Assembly: GCF_003427025.1 (NCBI RefSeq)
Contig: NZ_QVAI01000007.1
Coordinates: 124,001-188,000, forward strand
DNA from: Jiangella endophytica
Lineage (GTDB): Bacteria > Actinomycetota > Actinomycetes > Jiangellales > Jiangellaceae
Direction: 5' to 3'
DNA: 64,000 nt
Within the stretch, counting starts at the first letter, position 1, and each line of letters opens with the position of its first letter. Of the stretch, positions 15,809-23,262 are shown piece by piece. Both the position numbers and the translations under genes were made by a program. The notes below the pieces were generated by a model. The model was not told where the DNA came from. It searched no databases and saw nothing but the letters and a program-made list of their open reading frames with translations.

Positions 15809-16944
15809 GGGTCGTGGCGTTCGGGACGTACGACGCCACCGCGCACCCCAGGATCCAGGTCCTCGTCGACGGCCTGCGCGAGCGCGGCGTCGACGTCCGG
15901 GAGATCGCCGAGCCGCTGGGGCTCGACACCGCCCAGCGGGTCGGGATGCTGCGCCGGCCGTGGCGGCTGCCGCTGCTGGCCGCTCGGCTGGGCCGGCGCT
16001 GGCTGACGCTGGCCCGGCGGGCTCGCCGGGTCGGCCGCGACGAGTGGCCGACCCACGTGCTCGTCGGGTACCTCGGTCACTTCGACGTGCTGCTGGCCCG
16101 GATCCTGTTCCCGTCCGCCACGGTCGTGCTGGACCACCTGGTCTTCGCCGCGGGCACCGCCCGCGACCGCGGCGTGCGCACCGGGGTCCGGACGGTGCTG
16201 TTGTCCGCCCTGGACCGGCTGGCGATCGCCGCGGCGGACGTCGTCGTCACCGACACCGCGGAGCACGCGGCGCAGGTGCCGCAGCGTCGGCGGCGCGACG
16301 CGGTCGTCGTCCCGGTCGGCGCGACCGGGGCCTGGTTCGACGCCGGAGCACGCGCCGCGGCCGCGCCGGCGGACGGCGGCCCGCTCCGCGTGGTCTTCTT
16401 CGGGCTGTTCACTCCGTTGCAGGGCGCCCCGGTGATCGCGGAGGCACTGCGCCTGCTCGATCGCCGCGGCGTCGAGGTCCGGGCGACGCTGGTGGGATCG
16501 GGGCAGGACGCCGTGGCGGTGCGGTCGATCCTGGCCGGGATCGGGTCCGGCGGCACCGCCGTGGTGACGTGGCTCGACTGGGTGGATTCCACGGAACTGC
16601 CGGACCTGGTCGCCGCGCACGACGTCTGCCTCGGCATCTTCGGCGCGACGAGCAAGGCGCTGGCCGTCGTCCCCAACAAGGTCTACCAGGGCGCCGCGGC
16701 CGGGTGCGCCGTCGTCACCAGCGACACCGGGCCGCAGCGGCGCGCGTTCGGCGACGCCGCGGTCTTCGTGCCGCCCGCCGACGCCGCCGCGCTCGCCGAG
16801 GCGATCGCGACCGTCGCGGACCCCGCCGTGCTCGCCCGGGCCCGGTCGGCGGCGCGCACGGCGGCGGACCGGTTCACCGCCCACGCCGTCGTCGCGCCGC
16901 TCGTCGACGCCATGGAACCGGCGCCGGCGACGCCCGGCCGATGA
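15805..16944 (+). CDS. Glycosyltransferase, GT-B fold (GT4-like)
   Basis: A 379-residue retaining-type glycosyltransferase. Residues 1-170 form the acceptor domain with VRVVAFGTYDATAHPRIQVLVDGLRERG. The donor half has LRVVFFGLFTPLQGAPVIAEAL near 195-215 and the nucleotide-sugar region LGIFGATSKALAVVPNKVYQGAAAG with EX7E-like spacing replaced by a looser pattern. GTG 15805 overlaps the previous stop. No membrane helix is present, so it is probably peripheral at the inner face of the membrane. Its sugar donor cannot be deduced. Confidence 0.85.
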   Translation: MRVVAFGTYDATAHPRIQVLVDGLRERGVDVREIAEPLGLDTAQRVGMLRRPWRLPLLAARLGRRWLTLARRARRVGRDEWPTHVLVGYLGHFDVLLARILFPSATVVLDHLVFAAGTARDRGVRTGVRTVLLSALDRLAIAAADVVVTDTAEHAAQVPQRRRRDAVVVPVGATGAWFDAGARAAAAPADGGPLRVVFFGLFTPLQGAPVIAEALRLLDRRGVEVRATLVGSGQDAVAVRSILAGIGSGGTAVVTWLDWVDSTELPDLVAAHDVCLGIFGATSKALAVVPNKVYQGAAAGCAVVTSDTGPQRRAFGDAAVFVPPADAAALAEAIATVADPAVLARARSAARTAADRFTAHAVVAPLVDAMEPAPATPGR

Positions 16945-17849
16945 CCCGGCTGCTCGCGCTCACCCGCCAGCCGTGGGTCCGGCGGGTGTTCCTCGCCCTG
17001 GCGCTGTCCGCCGCGGTGTGGGCGGTCGCCGGCCGGTGGGACGAGGTACGGGCGGCGTGGTCGGCGCTGCCCCCGCTGACGGTGCTGGCCGCGTTCGCCG
17101 TGGCGCTCGCCTACGTCCTCGCCACCATGGCGTCGTGGCGGGCGGTCCTGACCGATCTGGGCTCGGCGGTGCCGCTCGGCCCGGCGGCGCGGATGTTCCT
17201 GCTCTCCCAGCTCGGCAAGTACCTGCCCGGCGGGGTGTGGAACCTCGTCGCCGCGGCCGAGATCGGGGCGGACCTGCGGATCCCCCGGCGCCGGTCGGTG
17301 ACGGTGATGGCCGTGGCGTTGCTGGTCTCGATCGTGACCGGGCTGCTGGTCGCCGCCGTCGCGGTGCTCGCCGGACCGTCCGACGTCCGGGACACCTACG
17401 GCGTGGCGCTGCTCGCGCTCCCCCTGCTGGCCGCGCTGCTGGCGCCGCCGGTACTGAACCGGCTGCTCGGGTTCCTGCTGCGCCGGCTCGGCCGGGCGCC
17501 CTTGGAGCACCCGCTCAGCGCCGCCGGCGTCGCCCGGGCGTCGGCTTGGGCGCTGCTGGCCTGGCTGCTGGCCGGCCTGCACGTCCATCTGCTGGTCACC
17601 GCGCTCGGCGCGGACGCGTCGCTCGCGACGGCCGCGCTCGCGACCGGGGCGTACGCACTGGCCTGGACGGTGGGCTTCCTCGTCGTGGTGGTGCCCGCCG
17701 GCGTGGGTGTGCGCGAGGCCGTGCTCGGGCTGGTCCTCGCCGGCCAGCTGTCCGGCGGCGCCGTCGTCATCGCCGTGCTCGCCTCCCGGTTGCTGCTGAC
17801 CGTCGCTGATCTCGCGCTCGGCCTCGCCGCGGCCCGGCGAAGGCGGTAG
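16941..17849 (+). CDS. Flippase-like membrane protein, LPG synthase TM/UPF0104 family
   Basis: A 302-residue protein with about eight transmembrane helices. It belongs to the group related to the membrane half of lysylphosphatidylglycerol synthase (UPF0104). The family signature FLLSQLGKYLPGGVWNLVAAAEIG is clear. Members flip or position lipid-linked substrates and often sit beside glycosyltransferases, as here. ATG 16941 overlaps the stop of the glycosyltransferase. The C terminus ends in an arginine-rich RRRR tail. Confidence 0.87.
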   Translation: MTRLLALTRQPWVRRVFLALALSAAVWAVAGRWDEVRAAWSALPPLTVLAAFAVALAYVLATMASWRAVLTDLGSAVPLGPAARMFLLSQLGKYLPGGVWNLVAAAEIGADLRIPRRRSVTVMAVALLVSIVTGLLVAAVAVLAGPSDVRDTYGVALLALPLLAALLAPPVLNRLLGFLLRRLGRAPLEHPLSAAGVARASAWALLAWLLAGLHVHLLVTALGADASLATAALATGAYALAWTVGFLVVVVPAGVGVREAVLGLVLAGQLSGGAVVIAVLASRLLLTVADLALGLAAARRRR

Positions 17850-17852
17850 CGG

Positions 17853-19481
17853 GTGTCTGACGCCACCGGCTACCGGGCCGCGCTCGCGGCGATCACCCTG
17901 CTGGTGGCGGCGGTCGCGACGTCCTGGGCGGTGCTCACGCCGGCGTTCCGCGCCCCGGACGAGCCGCAGCACGTCAACAGCGTGCTCCGGCTGGCCCACG
18001 GCGGCGGCTGGCCGGCGCCCGGGACGGCGCTGATGAGCCCCGCGCTGGACGTCGCCCGCGGGCAGGCCGCGCTGGACTCGGACATCCCGGGGCGGCACTG
18101 GAACCGGGACGACGTCGTCCAGTACACCGACGTCGAGCCGGTTCCGGACGACCGGCGCCAGGTGGTCACGGCCGACAATGCGCTTCCGGCGCCCGGGGCC
18201 GGCGGCGGGCGCCCCGACGCCGTCGACCAGATGACCCAGCACCCGCCGCTCTACTACGCAGCCGCGGCGATCTGGCTGCAGGCGACCGGGACGACGGACG
18301 CCCGCTGGGACCATGTGCTGCTGTCGCTGCGGCTGTTCGACGTGCTGCTGTTCGTGCCGCTGCCGCTGCTGGCCGCCGCGACGGTGCGTGCCCTCGGAGG
18401 TGGCCGCCCGGCCGCGCTCGTCGCCGCCGCGGGCGTGCTGTTCGTGCCGATGGCCGCGCACATCCTCACCGCGGTCACCAACGACGCGCTCGTCACGCTC
18501 TCGGGCGCGGTCGTCGCGTGGCTCGCGGCCCGGGTCCTCGGCGGCGACCCGAGGCGGCGAACGGCGGCCGGCCTCGGACTGGCGGTCGGCGTCGGGCTGC
18601 TCACCAAGGTGATGGCGGCGTTCGCCGTGCCCATGGTCGTCGCCGCGTACGTGCTGGCCGCACGGCCCGCGCTCGCCGAACCGCGGCGGACGTGGTGGCC
18701 CCGGGCGACGCGCGTGCTCGTCGCCGGGCTGGTCGCGTTCGCCGTGGGCGGGTGGTGGTGGCTGCGGAACCTGCTGGTGTTCGGCGCCGTCCAGCCGGTC
18801 GGGATCCCGGAGCGCTGGGAGCCGGTGCCGAACGCGGGCCTCGGCCATTTCGTCACGGCGGTCCTCCCCGCCTTCACCCGGTCCTTCTTCGGCGACTTCG
18901 GCTGGCTCGAGCTGCGCGTGCCGCCGGCCGTGTACTGGAGCGGCGCGACGATCGTGGCGGTGCTGTGCGCCGCCGCGCTGCTCCGGCCGGACTCCCGCCG
19001 CGGCGCCGCGGTGCTGCTGCTCCTGCCGGTCGCGCTCTGGTGCAGCGTCGTGGCCAACGCGTGGCAGCACTACGCGGCGACCGGCTGGATCACCGCGGTC
19101 CAGGGCCGGTACCTGTTCGCCGGGCTCACGGCCCTCGCCGCGGTGACGGCGCTCGGGATCCGCCCACGTGCGGTCTCGGTGCCGTGGATCGTCGCCGGTG
19201 GCGGCCTGGTCGCCGCGGCGTCGCTGGTCTTCGCGTTCCGCGGCATGTACTGGGGACGGCTGGAGGGCGCGGCCGACGCGGCCGGCCGGTTGGCTGCCTG
19301 GAGCCCGCTCTCGCCCGGTCAGCTGGTCGTCGTCGGCACGCTGACCTGCCTGGCCGGCGCGGCCGCCGTCGGCGCCTGCGTGCGGTTCGCCGTCGCGTCG
19401 AGCACGAGCCGGGCCGTCCCGATGACGGCGGCGCCGGCCAGCACCGCGGCCACCACGGACGGGACCGGCGCCTCCGTGTAG
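17853..19481 (+). CDS. DUF2142-type polytopic membrane protein, copy 1
   Basis: A 542-residue membrane protein with about eleven helices. Early features recall GT-C glycosyltransferases: an acidic first loop FRAPDEPQHVNSVLRLA and the periplasmic HPPLYYAAAA turn. The large first extracellular loop is about 100 residues long. Proteins of this class are found in polysaccharide or cell-wall glycan loci, but their reaction is not established. GTG 17853 starts three bases after the previous stop. The last 54 codons overlap convergently with the next gene for 163 bp, and the final helix LVVVGTLTCLAGAAAVGACVRF lies in that overlap. Two homologues follow. Confidence 0.83.
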   Translation: MSDATGYRAALAAITLLVAAVATSWAVLTPAFRAPDEPQHVNSVLRLAHGGGWPAPGTALMSPALDVARGQAALDSDIPGRHWNRDDVVQYTDVEPVPDDRRQVVTADNALPAPGAGGGRPDAVDQMTQHPPLYYAAAAIWLQATGTTDARWDHVLLSLRLFDVLLFVPLPLLAAATVRALGGGRPAALVAAAGVLFVPMAAHILTAVTNDALVTLSGAVVAWLAARVLGGDPRRRTAAGLGLAVGVGLLTKVMAAFAVPMVVAAYVLAARPALAEPRRTWWPRATRVLVAGLVAFAVGGWWWLRNLLVFGAVQPVGIPERWEPVPNAGLGHFVTAVLPAFTRSFFGDFGWLELRVPPAVYWSGATIVAVLCAAALLRPDSRRGAAVLLLLPVALWCSVVANAWQHYAATGWITAVQGRYLFAGLTALAAVTALGIRPRAVSVPWIVAGGGLVAAASLVFAFRGMYWGRLEGAADAAGRLAAWSPLSPGQLVVVGTLTCLAGAAAVGACVRFAVASSTSRAVPMTAAPASTAATTDGTGASV

Positions 19482-20911
19482 TACCAGGGCTCGGCCGGCG
19501 GCGTGCGCAGCTCCATCACCACCCAGCCGGCGAGATCGGCGAGCGTGACCGCCGTCCACACCGGGATCAGCAGCCGCGGGCGGGCGGCCAGCCCGGCGGC
19601 GATCGCGAGACACAGCGGCACGGCGACCGGCAGCAGGTAGCGCGGGTACACGCCGCCGCTGTTCGAGGCGAACACGACCTGCATCGCCACCAGCACCACG
19701 ACCGGCAACACCAGCAGGACGAGCAGCATCACCCGGTCGGCGCCGGCCGGGCCCCTGCGGCGGTCGGCGCCCTCGACCCCGCGGGGGACGGCGCCCTCGA
19801 CCCCGCGACGAAGGACCTTGTCGGCGCCCGCCCGTAGGGTGGGCCACCCACCCCACCGGGCGGGGTGTGCACCGGCGTCGTTCGTTGCGGCGGCGTCCCT
19901 CTCGGCGCCGTTCGTCCAGGCGCGAGCCGTCCGGGCCACCGCGAGCGCGATCGGCACCCAGACCAGCACGACACCGGTGACGATCATCGTGGCCAGCACG
20001 TACGTGGTCCGCGGCGGCTGCTGACCGGACCACCAGAACAGGTTCGGCAGCCGCAGCCAGGTGACGTACTCCACCAGCACCTGCCAGAGCGGCTTGGGCG
20101 ACCGGCCCTGGTGCTCGACCGACCAGTCGAAGTGCGACCCGGTGACGGTGCCGGTCAGCTCGACGTTGCGGACGTAGAACCAACCGGCCGCGGCCAGGAC
20201 GGTCGCCGGACCGCCGAGCACCAGCCCGGCCACCGGCGCCCACCCGCCCCGCCGTTGCCGCGCCCTGACGATCCCGGCCAGCCCGGCCACGCCCGCGAGG
20301 ACGACCGCCACGACGCCCGCCGACAACCGCGTCAGCGCCGCGCCGCTCGTGAGCAGCGAGATCGCCAGGACCAGCCGGGCGTCGAGGCCGCGCCTGACCG
20401 CAGCGGCCGCGGCCCCGAACAGCGCCGTCACGAACGCGGCGGCGAGCAGGTCGTTGTAGCCGGAGCCGCCGACCAACGACTTCGCCGCCATCGCCGCGAC
20501 GACGAACGCGACCACGGGCGCGACGGCGCTGCCGGGCCGGCAGATCCGCCGCGCGGCGCCGTGCGCGACCAGCACGAGCAGCCCGGACAGCAGCACGTTG
20601 ACGGCGCGTGCGGCGTACACGGCCGCGACCGGGTGACCGGCTTCCGCCAACGGCCCGGCCACGGGCGCGACCAGCAGGTAGTACAGCGGCGGGTGCTGCG
20701 CCGTCCACTGGACCGGCGCGAGCCAGGCGCCGTCGGGGCGGTGCTCGAGGCCGTCCTCGAACACCGGCAGGTCGCCCTGCCACACCTGGTAGGCGTAGTC
20801 GAGGTGCGGTGCCTCGTCTCCGGTCACGTACGGCGCCTGGACCAGCATGGCGACGGTCGACAGCAGCATCGCGGTGAGCACGGCGAGCGGCAGCAGCCGC
20901 ACCCGGGTCAC
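19319..20911 (-). CDS. DUF2142-type polytopic membrane protein, copy 2
   Basis: A 530-residue homologue of the flanking DUF2142-like proteins. It has the acidic first loop APYVTGDEAPHLDYAYQVWQG and TAQHPPLYYLLVAP. GTG 20911 overlaps the stop of copy 3 (GTGA). A hydrophilic loop of about 55 residues near the middle is repetitive and Arg/Gly-rich (RRGVEGAVPRGVEGADRRRG). It is encoded by an 18-bp direct repeat and a hairpin repeat also found at 58264, so it looks like inserted sequence that stayed in frame. The last helix (VPSVVAAVLAGAAVIGTARLVL) and tail lie antisense to the end of copy 1. Confidence 0.8.
   Translation of the reverse strand: MTRVRLLPLAVLTAMLLSTVAMLVQAPYVTGDEAPHLDYAYQVWQGDLPVFEDGLEHRPDGAWLAPVQWTAQHPPLYYLLVAPVAGPLAEAGHPVAAVYAARAVNVLLSGLLVLVAHGAARRICRPGSAVAPVVAFVVAAMAAKSLVGGSGYNDLLAAAFVTALFGAAAAAVRRGLDARLVLAISLLTSGAALTRLSAGVVAVVLAGVAGLAGIVRARQRRGGWAPVAGLVLGGPATVLAAAGWFYVRNVELTGTVTGSHFDWSVEHQGRSPKPLWQVLVEYVTWLRLPNLFWWSGQQPPRTTYVLATMIVTGVVLVWVPIALAVARTARAWTNGAERDAAATNDAGAHPARWGGWPTLRAGADKVLRRGVEGAVPRGVEGADRRRGPAGADRVMLLVLLVLPVVVLVAMQVVFASNSGGVYPRYLLPVAVPLCLAIAAGLAARPRLLIPVWTAVTLADLAGWVVMELRTPPAEPWYYTEAPVPSVVAAVLAGAAVIGTARLVLDATANRTQAPTAAAPARQVSVPTTTS
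19766..19807. repeat. Direct repeat inside DUF2142 copy 2
   Basis: Two identical 18-bp units, GGCGCCCTCGACCCCGCG, at 19766-19783 and 19790-19807, with a 24-bp period. They encode the repeated RGVEGA peptide in the hydrophilic loop and lie beside the hairpin repeat at 19819. Confidence 0.85.
19819..19865. repeat. REP-like hairpin repeat, copy A (within a gene)
   Basis: A 47-bp element that matches 58264-58310 at 42 of 47 positions. Outer arms CCCGCCC and GGGCGGG enclose a second pair, AGGGTGGG and a CCCACCC-type arm, so it can fold as a long GC hairpin. This copy is within the coding sequence of DUF2142 copy 2, in frame, in the loop that looks inserted. Confidence 0.75.
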
Positions 20912-22515
20912 GCCACCGCCTCCGGGGTCCGCTCGGCCGACGCGGGCGCGGCCGTGGCGGGCGCGGCCGTGGCGGGCGCGGCCGTCGCGCGCACCGTCCA
21001 CCGGACGAGGAACCCCGCGGCGACCAGCCCCGCCACGAGCACCACGCCGAGCAGCACCGGTGGGACGGGGTACCAGAACGCCATGGCGCCGGCCGCGCGG
21101 CCGAGCCCGCCGAGCCGCTCCTCCGGCAGCCAGTAGAGCGTCCACACGTCGTGCCAGAACGCCGCGTGCATCGCGACCGCGAGCGCGAGCAGGCCCGGGA
21201 GCAGCCACCGCTGCCACGCCACCGGCAGCGCCGTCGCCCCCGCGACCGCCACCACCATGAGCCCGGCGATGCCGGGGAAGAGATAGCGGCCCTGCTGCGC
21301 CGCCGCGGTGTCGCCGAACGCCGCGAACTGCTCCCACGAGCCCCGCGCGACGATGGCGGCGAGCGCCGGGATCGGGAACAGCAGGACGAGCGCGACCGGC
21401 CGCGGGAGACCGCGGCGCACGACCGTGGCCACGATGCCGGTCAGGAGCACCGCGAGCGCGACCCGCGCCATCCACCAGGACGGGTCGAGCGAACGGGAGG
21501 AGTCGTGGTCGTTGACGAAGAACAGCGTCACCATCCGCTCGGTGAAGCGGGACAGCCAGTCCCAGCCGCCGTCGGACCAGCCGTGGACGGCGGTGAGGTC
21601 CGGCGGGTCGGTGTGCGTGCCGTGCGGCTGGATCGTCCCGTACACCACCCTGTTCCGCAGCCACCAGAGCGCGCCCGGCACGCAGGCCACGCCCGCCACC
21701 AGCAGCCCGCGGAGCGCGCCGGCCCGCCGTCCCTCCCGCACCCCCGCGACCACGTAGGCGAGCACGATCCACGCGGGCAGCAGCAGCGCGAAACCCTTGG
21801 TGAGCAGCGCCAGGCTGGTGACGGCGCCCAGCAAGGCGCCGGTCCGCCGGCGCAGGTCGCCGGTGAGCACCCGGGCCACCAGGTACGTGGCCGCCGCGAA
21901 CAGCACGATCAGCAGGTTGTCGTTGTTCACCGACGACTCGATGTGCGTCAGCTCGGGCACGACGAGCGGCGTCGCGGCCACCACGACCGGCAGCGGCGCC
22001 GGCAGCCGGAGCCGTCGCGCGGTGAGGAAGAACAGCATCGGCAGCGCCGCGGTGAGCAGCGCGTTGCCCCAGCGCAGCAGCATCCAGACGGCGTCGAGCG
22101 GCTGGTCCGCCCAGCCGGGGATCACGGCCACGACGGCCCCGCCGAGCAGGTAGTAGAGCGGCGGGTGCTGGACGAGCTGGTTGTGCGCCGGCGCGCCGAG
22201 CGAGGTGCCGCCGCCGGCGTCTGCGTACGAGGGCCGCTCACCTCGCGGCGGAACGTCGTCGCGGTCGGCGAGGTGCTGGCGGCCGGGCAGCCGGTCCACC
22301 GGGACGAAGAACCCGGCGTCGGTGCCCTCCGTGACGAACGCGGTCCCGGGGTCCGGCCACGGCCACGCCGCACCCTGGGCGACCTGCAGCACGAGGTCCA
22401 CCTGCTGGCGCTCGTCGGGCGAGCGCGCGTTCGGGAAGACGGCCGTCTGCGCCAGCGCGACGACGAGGTGCACCACGGCGATCAGCCACACGACCGTGGG
22501 CACCGCACGCCTCAT
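20908..22515 (-). CDS. DUF2142-type polytopic membrane protein, copy 3
   Basis: A 535-residue membrane protein, homologous to the two neighbours. It has FPNARSPDERQQVDLVLQVAQG after the first helix, a long first outer loop, then QHPPLYYLLGGAV. About eleven helices are predicted. I start it at ATG 22515 (MRRAVPTVVW), which puts the first helix at the N terminus; the longer frame adds 25 unlikely residues. The C terminus ends in a Pro-Ala-Thr repeat from a 15-bp tandem repeat. It is coupled to copy 2 by GTGA and is probably part of the same envelope glycan system as the glycosyltransferases. Confidence 0.83.
   Translation of the reverse strand: MRRAVPTVVWLIAVVHLVVALAQTAVFPNARSPDERQQVDLVLQVAQGAAWPWPDPGTAFVTEGTDAGFFVPVDRLPGRQHLADRDDVPPRGERPSYADAGGGTSLGAPAHNQLVQHPPLYYLLGGAVVAVIPGWADQPLDAVWMLLRWGNALLTAALPMLFFLTARRLRLPAPLPVVVAATPLVVPELTHIESSVNNDNLLIVLFAAATYLVARVLTGDLRRRTGALLGAVTSLALLTKGFALLLPAWIVLAYVVAGVREGRRAGALRGLLVAGVACVPGALWWLRNRVVYGTIQPHGTHTDPPDLTAVHGWSDGGWDWLSRFTERMVTLFFVNDHDSSRSLDPSWWMARVALAVLLTGIVATVVRRGLPRPVALVLLFPIPALAAIVARGSWEQFAAFGDTAAAQQGRYLFPGIAGLMVVAVAGATALPVAWQRWLLPGLLALAVAMHAAFWHDVWTLYWLPEERLGGLGRAAGAMAFWYPVPPVLLGVVLVAGLVAAGFLVRWTVRATAAPATAAPATAAPASAERTPEAVA
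20941..20985. repeat. 15-bp tandem repeat in DUF2142 copy 3
   Basis: Three head-to-tail copies of GGCGGGCGCGGCCGT (first base differs in copy one). They encode a TAAPA-type repeat in the cytoplasmic or periplasmic tail of the protein, so copy number can change without breaking the frame. Confidence 0.85.
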
Positions 22516-22619
22516 GGCCAGGAGGGTAGACGCGCCGGTTCCACGGCGCGCCCGCATCCGGGCGCATGGCGGGTGAACACTCGATGTCACAGTTCGCCGC
22601 CGTCAGGCGTCGTAGAGGT

Positions 22620-22988
22620 ATGGACCCGCACCAGGTGCTCGGCGTTCGGCCGGGCGCGACCCCGCACCAGGTCACCCGGGCGTTCCGCCGCGAGGTGCTC
22701 CGGGGCGGCCACCCCGACACCGGCGGCGACGCGCGCGCCTTCCGGCGGCTGGTCGCCGCCCGCGACGCGCTGCTCACCCCGCCCAGCGGCCCGGCCACGC
22801 CAGCGCCGCCGTCCCCGCAGCCGCGGCCGCAGCCGCAGCCGCCGCGGGCTCCCCACCCGGCCGGCCCGGCACGGCCGGCGCCGTCCTCGTCCGACGCGAG
22901 CGCGCTGCCGCTGATCGTCCTGCTGTTCCTCTTCTTCGTCGCGATGCCGCACGTCCTGCTCGCGATCGTGCTGGTCCTGGTGCCCTAG
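22620..22988 (+). CDS. J-domain protein with C-terminal membrane helix
   Basis: A 122-residue protein. Residues 1-50 form a short J domain (DPHQVLGVRPGATPHQVTRAFRREVLRGGHPDTGGD) with the HPD tripeptide at 31-33 that stimulates DnaK. A Pro/Gln/Arg-rich linker follows, then a hydrophobic helix ending at the C terminus (LPLIVLLFLFFVAMPHVLLAIVLVLVP). Such proteins would bring DnaK to the membrane. ATG 22620 begins exactly at the domain and follows TAGAGGT at close spacing; ATG 22584 and 22566 are possible earlier starts. It is divergent from DUF2142 copy 3. Confidence 0.75.
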   Translation: MDPHQVLGVRPGATPHQVTRAFRREVLRGGHPDTGGDARAFRRLVAARDALLTPPSGPATPAPPSPQPRPQPQPPRAPHPAGPARPAPSSSDASALPLIVLLFLFFVAMPHVLLAIVLVLVP

Positions 22989-23024
22989 ATGACGTGACGT
23001 TGTGACCCGGCCCTTCGTCCTTGA

Positions 23025-23068
23025 TCATCAACCGTTGGCGACACCATGATGTCGCCAACGGTTGATGA
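23025..23068. terminator. Perfect 19-bp stem between convergent genes
   Basis: Arms TCATCAACCGTTGGCGACA (23025-23043) and its exact reverse complement (23050-23068) are separated by the 6-base loop CCATGA. It lies 37 bp after the J-domain gene and about 195 bp before the end of the convergent SARP gene. A bidirectional terminator is the best reading, although no clear T-run follows. The region 22989-23262 holds no other gene I can support. Confidence 0.65.
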
Positions 23069-23262
23069 CGATTGACAGCGCCATGATCTGCCGTGCCCGG
23101 GGGCAGGTGATCATGCTCGAACCGGGTGGGCCGGGGGCTGAGGGGCGGCGATCCCACACCGCACGCCGGACCGGCCGACGCCACCGACGCGATCAGAACC
23201 GCGGAACCACCGAAGAACCCCTTCGGACTCACTCATCCAGGGCGAGTTCGCCGGGCGCGCAT

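Noticed and set aside
14801-22515. Glycan block as a horizontally acquired island
   Set aside because: Codon and base use look like the rest of the window, and no integrase, transposase or attachment repeats were seen at its edges.
22774-23232. Minus-strand frame starting MSPKGFFGGSAVLIASV after the short SARP
   Set aside because: The first 20 residues look like a weak signal, but it runs through the 19-bp stem and antisense into the J-domain gene, with no ribosome site and no family resemblance.
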